Part shown: positions 1 to 7,684 of the stretch, one piece after another
How the letters are laid out: every line of letters begins with the position of its first letter
Numbering within the stretch: position 1 is the first letter of the stretch
Assembly (NCBI GenBank): GCA_963675425.1
Contig: OY776214.1
Location: 1,426,001-1,490,000, forward strand
Source: Sporobacter sp963675425
Lineage (GTDB): Bacteria; Bacillota; Clostridia; Oscillospirales; Oscillospiraceae
Reading direction: 5' to 3'
Length of the DNA: 64,000 nt
Made by a program: the position numbers and the translations under genes
Notes under the pieces: generated by a model
Seen by the model: only the letters and a program-made list of their open reading frames with translations
Databases searched by the model: none
What the model was told of the DNA's origin: nothing

Positions 1-888
1 TACTTTGCTGGATTTCGTTATAACCCATCAACTGGATATGTTTATTTAAAATATTCAACTTCCCCTGTAACTGGTGGATCGGTAACTACTATGAGTGCGT
101 TTACTGGTTTTAGTACAGAAGTCGGGCATCAAATATTCTATGATGGAACTTATTATTGGACATATGGATTTGGTAATAGTAGTTGTAGATTAGTTCACAC
201 TACTAATATAGCGTCATGGAGTTCATACGTTACTATGGCTGCTACTGACGTTAGAGAATTTGCAATTAGTGATACACATATTGCGGTATTAGTAGGTCAT
301 AGTACTTTAGGTCTTAGATTATATTATAATACCTTGGCAGGAGCATTGACTTCGATGACCTATTATGTTTTAGATGCTACTCAATATACTATAGCACCTT
401 ATGGTGGTGTAACATATTTGACAGATATTTCTACTTGGGTAGTACCTTATACTGATGCTGCTTATAATCTACGAATTAGATACACTACTGATTTTGTTAA
501 TTGGAATGTATCCACAGTAAAAACGGCATATGGTGGATTAGTGGATGTATGGGGTCAATTCAATAGATTTGGAGATTATTATTATTTTACTGTAGGAGAT
601 ACTGCTGCACCTTATCAATTGCACGTTTATTATGCCGAAGATGTAACTGGAACATGGACTGATTTATTATTGTACGACAATGACAATAGTCATAATTATT
701 ATAGGTATCCATTGTTAGGTTTAAATTATCCTCAAATAATCGTTGATGTTAATGGAACTGATTTTCTTTATATGCCTACAAGTGGAAACACAGTTGGATA
801 TTACTATACCAGCAGCATTGTTGGAGATATAAAACATCTTCCAACAATTGACATCGAAAGCGTATACGCATACATCAGATTAGAATAA
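1..888 (+). CDS. Tail fibre / receptor-binding protein, C-terminal part (5' end outside window)
   Basis: The frame is open from base 1, so the gene is truncated by the window edge; the first internal ATG at 91 is not a real start. The 295 visible residues are rich in Tyr, Thr, Asn and Trp, with recurring Tyr/Trp-rich strands (TYYWTYGFG, DFVNWNVS, GTWTDLLLYDN). This is the look of a beta-propeller or sialidase-like fibre tip. There are no Cys-rich or enzyme motifs I can name. The segment is strongly AT-rich compared with the genes after it, as expected for an exchangeable host-recognition domain. It is followed by small accessory genes and the lysis genes. The fibre assignment is inferred from composition and context. 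Confidence 0.6.
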   Translation, partial: YFAGFRYNPSTGYVYLKYSTSPVTGGSVTTMSAFTGFSTEVGHQIFYDGTYYWTYGFGNSSCRLVHTTNIASWSSYVTMAATDVREFAISDTHIAVLVGHSTLGLRLYYNTLAGALTSMTYYVLDATQYTIAPYGGVTYLTDISTWVVPYTDAAYNLRIRYTTDFVNWNVSTVKTAYGGLVDVWGQFNRFGDYYYFTVGDTAAPYQLHVYYAEDVTGTWTDLLLYDNDNSHNYYRYPLLGLNYPQIIVDVNGTDFLYMPTSGNTVGYYYTSSIVGDIKHLPTIDIESVYAYIRLE

Positions 889-903
889 CGGGAGGAGAGC
901 CTA

Positions 904-1104
904 ATGGAATTAATCAAATGTCCCACGCTGCCGCCTAAGACCGGGTATCGCATTATTTCAAAAAACGGTGTGCAGCAGTACGAGAAAATTCAGACGGCAC
1001 AGGATTCACAGATAGCAGCGTTGGTGGAGCAAACAACTCAGTACGATCAGCTCATTATTGATTTGACGTACAGCATAACCTTACTGGAATTGGGGGTGAG
1101 TTAG
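904..1104 (+). CDS. Small phage protein downstream of tail fibre
   Basis: This 66-residue protein has a GGGAGGAG ribosome binding site just before its ATG. It begins MELIKCPTLPPKTGYRII, and its C-terminal half is Gln/Thr-rich and probably helical. I do not recognise a family. It lies 15 bases after the fibre gene and runs directly into the next small gene, so it is probably a fibre accessory or baseplate-proximal protein. No function is assigned. Confidence 0.55.
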   Translation: MELIKCPTLPPKTGYRIISKNGVQQYEKIQTAQDSQIAALVEQTTQYDQLIIDLTYSITLLELGVS

Positions 1105-1257
1105 ATGTTATTTACAGTGTGTAAACGCGTGATCGAGACGACGAAAGCAACTGCCGGCGACTTAACTGACATCACCAGCAAGATCGATGTTTTCTATGCG
1201 GCCGGCAAGCTCGCGGACACAGAATACGCGGAACTGACGGCTTTGCTGTCAGCTTAA
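1105..1257 (+). CDS. Small phage protein, XkdX-like
   Basis: A 50-codon gene whose ATG directly follows the previous TAG stop. The protein begins MLFTVCKRVIE and continues KIDVFYAAGKLADTEYAEL. The 'yaagkLtdteYaeL' pattern resembles the tiny XkdX-type proteins found after fibre genes in Firmicutes myoviruses and tailocins. It has no membrane segment. A terminator follows at once, marking the end of this fibre module. The function of such proteins is unknown. Confidence 0.55.
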   Translation: MLFTVCKRVIETTKATAGDLTDITSKIDVFYAAGKLADTEYAELTALLSA

Positions 1258-1284
1258 TCGAAAACGAACTATCGAACAGAACAA

Positions 1285-1307
1285 GCCGCCTCATGGCGGT
1301 ATTTTTA
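1285..1307 (+). terminator. Rho-independent terminator after fibre module 1
   Basis: Stem CCGCC (1286-1290) and GGCGG (1295-1299) with a TCAT loop, followed by TATTTTTAT. It resembles the terminator at 7795, which closes the third fibre module. Confidence 0.75.
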
Positions 1308-1327
1308 TGCGCAGGAGGCGGTAAAGT

Positions 1328-1660
1328 ATAAAAGAATTTATTATCAAATATTGGATAGAGGCTGTTTTTGGATTGGTTGTGGCGGGGATTGCGGCGGCCT
1401 ATAAACATCTGTCCAAGAAATTAAAAAAACAAATATGCGATCAAAAAAGCCTGCGTGACGGTACGCAGGCTTTGCTTCGCAACGCTATTATAAGAGATTA
1501 TGACAAGTATATGGACCGCGGATATGTCCCCATTTATGCCCGCGAGAGCATCTTATCCATGTATGACGCGTATCACGCGCTGGATGGCAACGGCACGATC
1601 ACGCAGCTGATTGATGAACTGAGGGAACTGCCGTCGAAGGAAACTGTCAATGAAATTTAG
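1328..1660 (+). CDS. Phage holin-like membrane protein, possible AUA start
   Basis: The reading frame from 1328 encodes a hydrophobic N-terminal segment (KYWIEAVFGLVVAGIAAAYK), then a basic stretch and a soluble domain with RDYDKYMDRGYVPIYARE and YHALDGNGTI. This matches a family of about 110 residues found in lysis cassettes of Clostridia phages, as I recall it. Those proteins start MKEF-like, which here corresponds to an ATA codon 9 bases after a good AGGAGG (1313-1318). The only conventional in-frame starts, such as TTG 1373, would cut the membrane segment and lack a ribosome site. I therefore favour initiation at 1328, on an AUA or a mutated ATG. It probably acts in the membrane with the next holin. 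Confidence 0.65.
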   Translation: MKEFIIKYWIEAVFGLVVAGIAAAYKHLSKKLKKQICDQKSLRDGTQALLRNAIIRDYDKYMDRGYVPIYARESILSMYDAYHALDGNGTITQLIDELRELPSKETVNEI

Positions 1661-1672
1661 GAGGACTGTACT

Positions 1673-2029
1673 ATGCTGGATAGTTTAAAGGATATAGCCA
1701 TTGCCCTGACGTTGGCCGGTTTATGTGCTTTAACCGCATGGATGCTGAGAACGCGCAAGCAGCAAATACTGGCGACGGTAACAGAGCTGATTCAGGAAGC
1801 CGAAAATGCCGTGCAGGGCTCCGGACTGGGTGCGGATAAAAAGGCAAAGGTTATTGCTCAGCTGGAGGCGATGGGCATCAGGGTTACTTCATGGCTGGAC
1901 AGGCAAATCGACAAGATCGTGGCGCGCTTAAATGAGAAAAGCGCGTGGCTTGCCAATGATGCAGCCGACATGACTGCAGATGCGGTCAATGAATTTACGG
2001 AAACGGGGAACGGCGATGACGGCGAGTAA
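1673..2029 (+). CDS. Phage holin, LLH family
   Basis: 118 residues with one N-terminal membrane helix (about 8-25, IAIALTLAGLCALTAWML), then a basic turn and a long amphipathic helix with EAENAVQGSGLGADKKAKVIAQLEA. That is the usual layout of LLH-type holins. A GGAGG site lies upstream. Holins form the membrane lesion that lets the endolysin out. The gene overlaps the endolysin start by 14 bases, consistent with a lysis cassette. Confidence 0.8.
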   Translation: MLDSLKDIAIALTLAGLCALTAWMLRTRKQQILATVTELIQEAENAVQGSGLGADKKAKVIAQLEAMGIRVTSWLDRQIDKIVARLNEKSAWLANDAADMTADAVNEFTETGNGDDGE

Positions 2030-2750
2030 AATACTTGATTTGGCCCGGGAGCAATTGGGCATTAAAGAGTCGCCGGCTGGCAGCAATGCTGTTAAATACA
2101 ATACGGACTATTACGGATGGACGGTCAGCGGCCCGGAATACCCGTGGTGCTGCGTATTTATCTGGTGGCTGTTTAAGAAATGTGATGCTCCTGAATTGTT
2201 TTACGGTGGAGGAAAGACGGCCAGCTGCACAACGCTGATGAACTATTATAAAAAGAATGGGCTGTTTATAACGTCAGATTATAAGCCCGGAGATCTGGCC
2301 TTATTCAATTGGCAGGGTGACAAGGCTATAGCTCAGCACATCGGCGTTGTTGAGTGTGTAGACGGTAATGCCGTAACGACAATCGAGGGCAATACATCTG
2401 TTGACAGTGACGATAACGGCGGGAGCGTTATGCGTCGACAACGAAACACATCTGTAATTATTGGAGCCGTGCGCCCCGCGTATGAGGAGGAAGACGAAAT
2501 GGCGAATATAATCGAACGGATTGCCGATGCTGCGGGGCTTTCCGCTAACGAGACGATCAAAGCACTCGGTGTGCTGGCGAAATTCGCAAACACTGAAGAA
2601 GCTGACTGGGAAGAAGATGGTGTGGATTATCTGATAGATACGCAGCTAATTAACACAGTGAGAGACGGTCGCGAATTGGTTGAGTTTGGCGAGCTGGGCG
2701 TTATTCTTAAAAGGTTTATGGATAAGATTATCAATCAAAGAGGCATATAA
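2016..2750 (+). CDS. Endolysin, CHAP amidase/endopeptidase with separate C-terminal domain
   Basis: I chose ATG 2016 because upstream codons only shadow the holin frame. The protein is 244 residues. The N-terminal CHAP-like domain (about 1-150) shows PWCCVFIWWLF with the candidate catalytic Cys near residue 45, QHIGVVE with the candidate His, and a downstream IEGN. It would cleave peptidoglycan cross-links or stems. A linker (EEEDE) leads to a C-terminal domain of about 83 residues, probably wall-binding. Inside the gene, GAGGAGG (2484-2490) stands 8 bases before an in-frame ATG (2499). The C-terminal domain may therefore also be made alone, as reported for some clostridial endolysins. Confidence 0.85.
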   Translation: MTASKILDLAREQLGIKESPAGSNAVKYNTDYYGWTVSGPEYPWCCVFIWWLFKKCDAPELFYGGGKTASCTTLMNYYKKNGLFITSDYKPGDLALFNWQGDKAIAQHIGVVECVDGNAVTTIEGNTSVDSDDNGGSVMRRQRNTSVIIGAVRPAYEEEDEMANIIERIADAAGLSANETIKALGVLAKFANTEEADWEEDGVDYLIDTQLINTVRDGRELVEFGELGVILKRFMDKIINQRGI

Positions 2751-2856
2751 TCTTTTGGCTGATGTATTCAGCGTAATAGACTTTATTTGCGGAGCTATGT
2801 TGACTGTTTTCCAGTTTGTTTATTGACGATTGGGAAATATACAAAAATGATACATA

Positions 2857-2900
2857 TCGGAAAAAATTTGTAAGACATGCCAATTTTAAGATGCTATCCT
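2857..2900 (+). promoter_or_regulatory. Promoter P1 of the phage regulator pair
   Basis: AAGACA (2872-2877), a 17-base spacer ending in GC, then TATCCT (2895-2900). The 21 bases 2857-2877 match the equivalent bases of P2 (3916-3936) at 16 of 21 positions by eye, including the block TAAGACA. Similar promoters at 3931 and 5729 suggest common control by the regulators encoded just downstream. Confidence 0.5.
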
Positions 2901-2983
2901 TTATATACATTGTGTAACTCTGATTGCGCTCACTTAAACATGTCAAGAGTCACAGCAAATGGTATATAGAAAGGAGCTTTATC

Positions 2984-3415
2984 TTGAACTGGAAAAAAGA
3001 AACTGAAAATGAACTGCGTGATTACAAAAAAAAACAGGATGCACTTGGGAATATTCCAGAGATCGTTGCAAGAATTGACTACGAACTTATGCTGATAAAA
3101 TCTCAGCAAAATGCCGGCAGTATCAGTCATTATAAATTGGATGATGTTATTTTAGATAATATTATTAAGAAAAGTGAATTAGAAAGAAACCTCTCGCTCA
3201 TTCATGAACGAATTGATCTTATTGAACGAGGTCTTGATAATATTTCCTATGATGAACGACGGATTCTTCAGGACTTTTATGTTGACCGACCGGCCGATTA
3301 CATCTTAAAGCTATGCGCTGAATTCGGTTGTGAAAAAAGCAGTATTTATTCTCGAAAAGATACCGCGCTGCGTAATTTCACCATGGCGATGTATAACGTA
3401 AAATGTTACCGGTAA
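2984..3415 (+). CDS. Phage sigma-like/ArpU-type transcription regulator, copy 1
   Basis: The start is TTG 2984, because AAAGGAG lies just upstream and the paralog at 3476 begins at the equivalent codon (NWKKE). The 143-residue protein has an N-terminal coiled-coil-like region (NELRDYKKKQDAL), a middle helical region and a C-terminal sigma-region-4-like helix-turn-helix (ERRILQDFYV ... LCAEFGCEKSSIYSRKD). Proteins of this layout activate late genes in Firmicutes phages. It lies behind promoter P1, directly before a diverged copy of itself and upstream of two fibre cassettes carrying similar promoters. Confidence 0.75.
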   Translation: MNWKKETENELRDYKKKQDALGNIPEIVARIDYELMLIKSQQNAGSISHYKLDDVILDNIIKKSELERNLSLIHERIDLIERGLDNISYDERRILQDFYVDRPADYILKLCAEFGCEKSSIYSRKDTALRNFTMAMYNVKCYR

Positions 3416-3475
3416 ATCATCTGAATATCGTTCTGCCTCTCGCGTTCGTTATCACACTCGGAAAGGGCCCAATTT

Positions 3476-3913
3476 ATGAACTGGAAAAAAGAAGCAGAGT
3501 ATGAACTGCGCAATTATTCGAAGATGAAAGATATGGTTATAAGCAACGAAGATAAGATTGAGCAAATTGACTATGAAATAACAACGCTGCGCGGCGTAAG
3601 AGCCGACGGGAATCCAGTAAGCGGCGGGACAAATGCGCGTGAAGACTGGTTAGTAGAAAATTTATCAAAAAAGAACGAGCTTGAAATGATGATCGTTATC
3701 GCTAAAAAACATGTTGATATGGTTGAATGCGGCTTGTCGGCTTTGTTGGATGAGGAAAGAAAAATATTAAGTTTGTTCTATATTGAAAGACCCAAGGATT
3801 ACATAGACCGCTTATGCTGTGACCTTGGGTATGAGCAGAGCAGCTTATATTATCATAAAGATATTGCTTTGCGAAAATTCACGCTTGCCCTATACGGTGT
3901 AATAGAAACGTAG
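3476..3913 (+). CDS. Phage sigma-like/ArpU-type transcription regulator, copy 2
   Basis: A 145-residue paralog of the preceding gene. Shared blocks are NWKKE at the start, IDYE, ERR/ERKI before the last domain, a cysteine-containing LC...GYEQSSLYYHKD helix-turn-helix, and ALRKFTLALY at the end. The ribosome site GAAAGGG is weak but well placed. The pair probably arose by tandem duplication and diverged. They may act as a heterodimer or recognise different promoters. The stop codon lies only a few bases before the conserved box of promoter P2, so regulator and target are physically coupled. Confidence 0.75.
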   Translation: MNWKKEAEYELRNYSKMKDMVISNEDKIEQIDYEITTLRGVRADGNPVSGGTNAREDWLVENLSKKNELEMMIVIAKKHVDMVECGLSALLDEERKILSLFYIERPKDYIDRLCCDLGYEQSSLYYHKDIALRKFTLALYGVIET

Positions 3914-3914
3914 G

Positions 3915-3959
3915 CTTGGAATTACTTTATAAGACATTGACCAAAACACGTGCTAAAAT
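3915..3959 (+). promoter_or_regulatory. Promoter P2 of fibre cassette 2
   Basis: AAGACA (3931-3936), a 17-base spacer ending in GC, TAAAAT (3954-3959). The upstream box 3916-3930 (TTGGAATTACTTTAT) differs from that of P3 at a single base. The position immediately after the regulator genes and the identity with P3 argue for a regulated phage promoter. Confidence 0.6.
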
Positions 3960-3976
3960 GACACCATGATAAATGC

Positions 3977-4016
3977 GCATAGAGAGTATTTGCCTTTCAG
4001 CAGATACTCTCTATGC
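3977..4016 (+). promoter_or_regulatory. 5' leader hairpin of fibre cassette 2
   Basis: Perfect 13-bp stem GCATAGAGAGTAT (3977-3989) / ATACTCTCTATGC (4004-4016), downstream of P2 and about 60 bases before the fibre ATG. No T-run follows, so it is more likely a leader structure (stability or translation control) than a terminator. The same stem recurs at 5770-5819. Confidence 0.6.
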
Positions 4017-4078
4017 ATTTATTGGATACTGGCTCTCATTATTAGTATCTAAATCAGATCAGAACACGGAGGCTAAAT

Positions 4079-4891
4079 ATGTCGACGACAACACCCAATT
4101 ACGGCTTAACAAAACCAGATGGCAACGATTATTACAACATCTCAATATTTAATAACAATGCGGATATTCTTGATTCTCAATTGAAAGAGAATGCCGACGC
4201 AGTATCGGCTGCATCAATAGCTGCGGCTGCGGCACAAAACGCTGCCGAAGCAGCGGCAACTAATAGTATTTCCCTCACTGAGAAGGGGGCTTTTAACGGT
4301 GTCGCTGAACTCGACGAAAACGGCAGAGTGCCGTCAACCCAACTGCCGTCCTATGTCGACGACGTGCTTGAGTATGATACGTCAGCCGGTTTCCCGAGCA
4401 CAGGAGAATCGGCAAAAATCTATGTCGCGCTAGACACAAATCTAGCGTATCGCTGGAGCGGATCGGCCTACATAGAAATTTCTCCAGGCGTCGCACTGGG
4501 TGAAACATCATCGACGGCGTATCGGGGCGATCGGGGAAAGACGGCTTATGAGCATAGTCAAAAGACCGGCAATCCGCACGGTGTCACACTTACAGATATC
4601 GGAGCTGCTATATATTTGTCGGGCACTGGCACGCTACCGGTCGGCACGTCATGGAGCGGCCCGGACACGGAGGGTTATTACTATTACGCATTGACGGCAA
4701 CGGGCGTCACGGACTATGACGAAGTCGATGTGACACGCGTGCTAGATATGACCGATATGGATGCTTCCGATACAATACAGGAGGCGTGGAACCTGATTGT
4801 TGACTGTGCGCCCGGCGCGGATACACTGACGTTTTACGCGGCAGAGCAGACAGCTGTGGTGATCCCGATATCATGGAAGCTGGTGAGATAG
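4079..4891 (+). CDS. Phage tail fibre protein, cassette 2
   Basis: 270 residues. The first 45 (MSTTT.NYGLTKPD.NDYYNI ... DILDSQLKENADA) are nearly the same as in the fibre at 5886 and form the probable baseplate attachment. An Ala-rich coiled-coil stretch follows (AASIAAAAAQNAAEAAA). Next is the short LDENGRVPSTQLPSYVDDV motif common in fibres, then GKTAYEHSQKTGNPHGVTLTDIGA, a widespread phage fibre repeat. The C-terminal domain is beta-rich. The ribosome site CGGAGG stands 9 bases upstream. It is likely the host-recognition fibre or its proximal half, acting with the next gene. Confidence 0.75.
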   Translation: MSTTTPNYGLTKPDGNDYYNISIFNNNADILDSQLKENADAVSAASIAAAAAQNAAEAAATNSISLTEKGAFNGVAELDENGRVPSTQLPSYVDDVLEYDTSAGFPSTGESAKIYVALDTNLAYRWSGSAYIEISPGVALGETSSTAYRGDRGKTAYEHSQKTGNPHGVTLTDIGAAIYLSGTGTLPVGTSWSGPDTEGYYYYALTATGVTDYDEVDVTRVLDMTDMDASDTIQEAWNLIVDCAPGADTLTFYAAEQTAVVIPISWKLVR

Positions 4892-5350
4892 ATGGGACAG
4901 GTATTTTTGAGCGGGCAAACGGGTGGTGCTAGCCCTGAATATCTGGGAAATGGAACAGCTTTTCAGTATTATGGAGGGAATTGGGTCTTTTACGGTATCT
5001 GCTCAATTAGTGCTGGTGGTACAAGTAAAATTGATCTGGCCGTTTATGGCGAAGGCTATTATATTTTAACATTTTCCTATTACTATTCTGGAGCTAACTA
5101 TATAATGGATGAAGTAGGGCATCAAAATAGCGTGCCTGTTACCAGTTCTGCACGCGGGACACTTGATGGCAACAACGATATAGTTAATCAAACTACCATT
5201 TTTAAAGTTATTAAAGAAAACGGGAATTACTCAGTCTATAATGCAGCCAATGATCAGTTGCTCTTGTCTGGTATTAGTAGGTATTTGTATCATATATGTT
5301 CTGGGTATGGATCAACAACCAGCTATTCTGTAAGTGTAATTTCTTTATAA
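4892..5350 (+). CDS. Probable fibre-tip or fibre-associated protein
   Basis: ATG 4892 follows the fibre stop directly. The 152 residues are Gly/Ser/Tyr-rich and beta-like (FLSGQTGGASPEYLGNG, YYILTFSYYYSGANYIMDEVGHQ). I recognise no family. The segment is more AT-rich than the fibre gene before it, as is the tip part of the fibre at 5886, suggesting recent import of a variable recognition domain. It could be the distal fibre part encoded as a separate polypeptide. Confidence 0.55.
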   Translation: MGQVFLSGQTGGASPEYLGNGTAFQYYGGNWVFYGICSISAGGTSKIDLAVYGEGYYILTFSYYYSGANYIMDEVGHQNSVPVTSSARGTLDGNNDIVNQTTIFKVIKENGNYSVYNAANDQLLLSGISRYLYHICSGYGSTTSYSVSVISL

Positions 5351-5362
5351 GAGGAGCATTTT

Positions 5363-5674
5363 ATGTACATCAAAATCGGAGAAACACAATATCCCTGCAC
5401 CAGGTACAAACCGTTGTCTGGCATCAGGGCGATTTTTTACGGCGTGACTGGCCTGGCATTGCCGGCGAGCGGGACGGTCACGTTGTGTCGCAACGACGGC
5501 TTCGAGCTGGCAAATGTCGACGCTGAAGATTATGCTCGTCAGACATATGAAAACGGAATCCTGACACTTACAAACGAGCCAGAGTCTGTAGTAGAAACTG
5601 CTGAACCGGAAGTTCAGCCGAAGAAAGGATTATTCTCATCTTTGCGTAGCTTGTGGAAACAAAATAAACGATAA
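5363..5674 (+). CDS. Phage protein of fibre cassette 2
   Basis: 103 residues, starting at ATG 5363 after GAGGAG. The N-terminal 60 residues (MYIKIGETQYPCTRYKPL ... LPASGTVTLCRNDGFELA) form a compact beta-like domain seen beside fibre genes in Firmicutes phages. The C-terminus is acidic then basic (KKGLFSSLRSLWKQNKR). The function is unknown; its place suggests fibre or baseplate assembly. It ends the second cassette. Confidence 0.55.
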   Translation: MYIKIGETQYPCTRYKPLSGIRAIFYGVTGLALPASGTVTLCRNDGFELANVDAEDYARQTYENGILTLTNEPESVVETAEPEVQPKKGLFSSLRSLWKQNKR

Positions 5675-5712
5675 TCAACTCTATAGCAATGATTTTTAGA
5701 CGTCAACGTAAG

Positions 5713-5757
5713 CTTGGAATTACTTCATAAGACATTGACCCAAACACGTGCTAAGAT
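5713..5757 (+). promoter_or_regulatory. Promoter P3 of fibre cassette 3
   Basis: AAGACA (5729-5734), a 17-base spacer ending in GC, TAAGAT (5752-5757). The region repeats P2 including the upstream box (5714-5734, 20 of 21 bases the same) and the following leader, so promoter, leader and fibre N-terminus were duplicated as one block. Confidence 0.6.
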
Positions 5758-5769
5758 GGTACCATAGAT

Positions 5770-5819
5770 AAATGCATAGAGAGTATCGCCTGCCGGATGA
5801 TACTCTCTATCTGCATTTA
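5770..5819 (+). promoter_or_regulatory. 5' leader hairpin of fibre cassette 3
   Basis: Stem ATAGAGAGTATC (5776-5787) / GATACTCTCTAT (5799-5810), extended outward by AAATGC and GCATTT with one bulged base. The loop differs from the copy at 3977 while the stem is kept, suggesting that structure rather than sequence is selected. Confidence 0.6.
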
Positions 5820-5885
5820 TTGGAATGGAATACCGGTATTATTCTTCTATTTCCTTAATTCAGTTCAGAAACAAGGAGGTTAAAT

Positions 5886-7349
5886 ATGTCGACCACGACA
5901 ACCAATTACGGCTTAACGAAGCCGGATAGCAACGATTATTACAATATCGAAAACCACAATGACAATATGGACATAATCGATGCGCAGCTTAAAGAAAATG
6001 CCGATGCAGCAGCGGCAGCAATAACGAGCTATGGCACGACGGCAACGGAGGTCGCGACAACCAACAGCGGCGGTTCGGCGATGACTGTAAGCCGCAGTGA
6101 CCATGTGCATGGCCTGCCGGATGTGACAACGACGGCAACAACATCAGAAGCATCACTGGCTGATGGTGAGACATTCACGACTATTGACAGTATTATAACA
6201 GACGGCAAGGGCCGCGTTACGGCCAAGAATACAAAGACGGTTACACTGCCGTCCTTTCTGTCCAAGGCGTTGACTGGACTGTCCACGGCGTCTAGTACGG
6301 TAATTACGGTAACGGATACCATTCTTTCTGCAATCGGTAAACTTCAGGCGCAGATTACGACACATAATGGTCTGACATCTACAGCCCACGGCGCGACAAG
6401 TGCCGCGACGCCGTCAACGATCGTGGTCCGTGACACCTCCGGTCGGGCGAAGGCTGCAAAGCCGATCGTGGCAGACGACATTGTAAATAAATCGTATGCA
6501 GATCAATTTGCACCGTGGAGCCTTCTGCAAAGTTATTTGACTGCCGGCACATACGTTTTTACGGCTCCAGATATAAACGGCGACGCTAGTGATTACAAAA
6601 TCGGTATTTTTATTGTTGGCGGTGGAGGTAGTGGTGGCGCAGTTAGATCATTTTACGGTGGTTATAGATTTGTGGCAGCGAGTGGCGGTGGAAGTGGGCA
6701 TTCTCGTTGCTTTATCATGACTGTAACTCCGGGAGCGGAATATGCGGTTGTTGTTGGGGCTGGTGGAATAAGTGTTTTTACTACAACAACGGGGGCTGGT
6801 CAATCAGGAGGTACTTCATCTTTTGATGGGAAAACAGCTTTTGGTGGGTCTGGGGGAAGAGTTGCTGTCTCGAATGACACTCGTAATGGTGTGGTATCCG
6901 GTGCTGATGGCGCGCAAGGATCATCAGGTAGATATTGGAATGAACCATCCGATATAGCATGTGCATATGGAACAATTGATTTTTCTTTTTATAATATAAT
7001 GTCCAATATGTATGCTTATAACGGCCGGACAGTACCAAATGAATGTTTTAATCCATTTTCGCTTGAAAGATGTTTAGCAGCGGGTGGTGGCGCAAATGGA
7101 TATTGTGATGAAACACGTCAGTATGCATATGGACAGTCTGTGCCGACTCTTGATGATGGTCTATCTGCTGGTGCGGCGGCATTTAGTGTAACCCCATCAA
7201 ATGTTACAGCGGATGATTCTACAAGTGTTGGATGTGGGGGAGGTGCGGCACTATTGGCATATTATGATAGAAACTATTCATCCACCATCACATCTGGAGC
7301 AGGCGCTGATGGAGCCATTATGATATATGCAAGAAAGGCGGTATCCTAA
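5886..7349 (+). CDS. Phage tail fibre protein with glycine-rich tip, cassette 3
   Basis: 487 residues. The N-terminus repeats that of the 4079 fibre. A middle region has SRSDHVHGLPDVTTTA and DGKGRVTAKNTKTV repeats, typical of fibre shafts, then STAHGATSAATPSTIVVRD and ADDIVNKSYAD. The last 270 residues are glycine-rich (FIVGGGGSGG, AAGGGANG, CGGGAALL), like the glycine-rich domains at adhesin tips. From about 6590 the DNA becomes more AT-rich than the shaft region, consistent with an exchanged tip domain. The ribosome site is AAGGAGG. Its role is host binding. Confidence 0.75.
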   Translation: MSTTTTNYGLTKPDSNDYYNIENHNDNMDIIDAQLKENADAAAAAITSYGTTATEVATTNSGGSAMTVSRSDHVHGLPDVTTTATTSEASLADGETFTTIDSIITDGKGRVTAKNTKTVTLPSFLSKALTGLSTASSTVITVTDTILSAIGKLQAQITTHNGLTSTAHGATSAATPSTIVVRDTSGRAKAAKPIVADDIVNKSYADQFAPWSLLQSYLTAGTYVFTAPDINGDASDYKIGIFIVGGGGSGGAVRSFYGGYRFVAASGGGSGHSRCFIMTVTPGAEYAVVVGAGGISVFTTTTGAGQSGGTSSFDGKTAFGGSGGRVAVSNDTRNGVVSGADGAQGSSGRYWNEPSDIACAYGTIDFSFYNIMSNMYAYNGRTVPNECFNPFSLERCLAAGGGANGYCDETRQYAYGQSVPTLDDGLSAGAAAFSVTPSNVTADDSTSVGCGGGAALLAYYDRNYSSTITSGAGADGAIMIYARKAVS

Positions 7350-7684
7350 TGAGCAAATGGGTTAGGGTTGCAAATGGTGTTGTTCAGGAGATTATTCCGG
7401 ATGCAGCAACCACGCCTAGTGTTGCGTATTGGTTTGGTGCGGTGTTTGCATCACAATGTATCATCGCTCCAGACAATGTTCAGCAGGGGTGGATATATGA
7501 CGTGTTGAGCGAGACATTTAGTGAGCGGGTGCAGCAAGAACCTACAGAGCCACCTACAGACGATATCACGATTCTTCAAGTCGCCGTTGCCAAATTAGCC
7601 GAAGCACAAGCCGCAGACCAGACAGCTAACGAGTTGGCTCTCGCTGAGCTGGCCGATGTGATCGCAGGAGGAGGTGTGAGCTGA
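7349..7684 (+). CDS. Fibre accessory / assembly protein
   Basis: 111 residues; its ATG overlaps the fibre stop (TAATG). The sequence WVRVANGVVQEIIPDAATTPSVAYWFG ... CIIAPDNVQQGW resembles small proteins found after fibre genes in many phages. The C-terminal third is Ala/Glu-rich and helical. It is probably a fibre assembly factor or cap. The next gene begins at its stop (TGATG), so the three genes are translationally coupled. Confidence 0.6.
   Translation: MSKWVRVANGVVQEIIPDAATTPSVAYWFGAVFASQCIIAPDNVQQGWIYDVLSETFSERVQQEPTEPPTDDITILQVAVAKLAEAQAADQTANELALAELADVIAGGGVS

Noticed and set aside
1172..1408. Open frame on the - strand over fibre accessory genes and terminator
   Set aside because: It crosses a clear terminator and the ribosome site of the holin-like gene, and its translation is basic and of low quality.
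3977..4016. Rho-independent terminator after the regulators
   Set aside because: No T-run follows, and it lies downstream of promoter P2, so a leader structure is more likely.
6029..6322. Val/Ser-rich - strand frame inside fibre cassette 3
   Set aside because: Shadow of the Thr-rich fibre gene; composition follows directly from the complementary codons.
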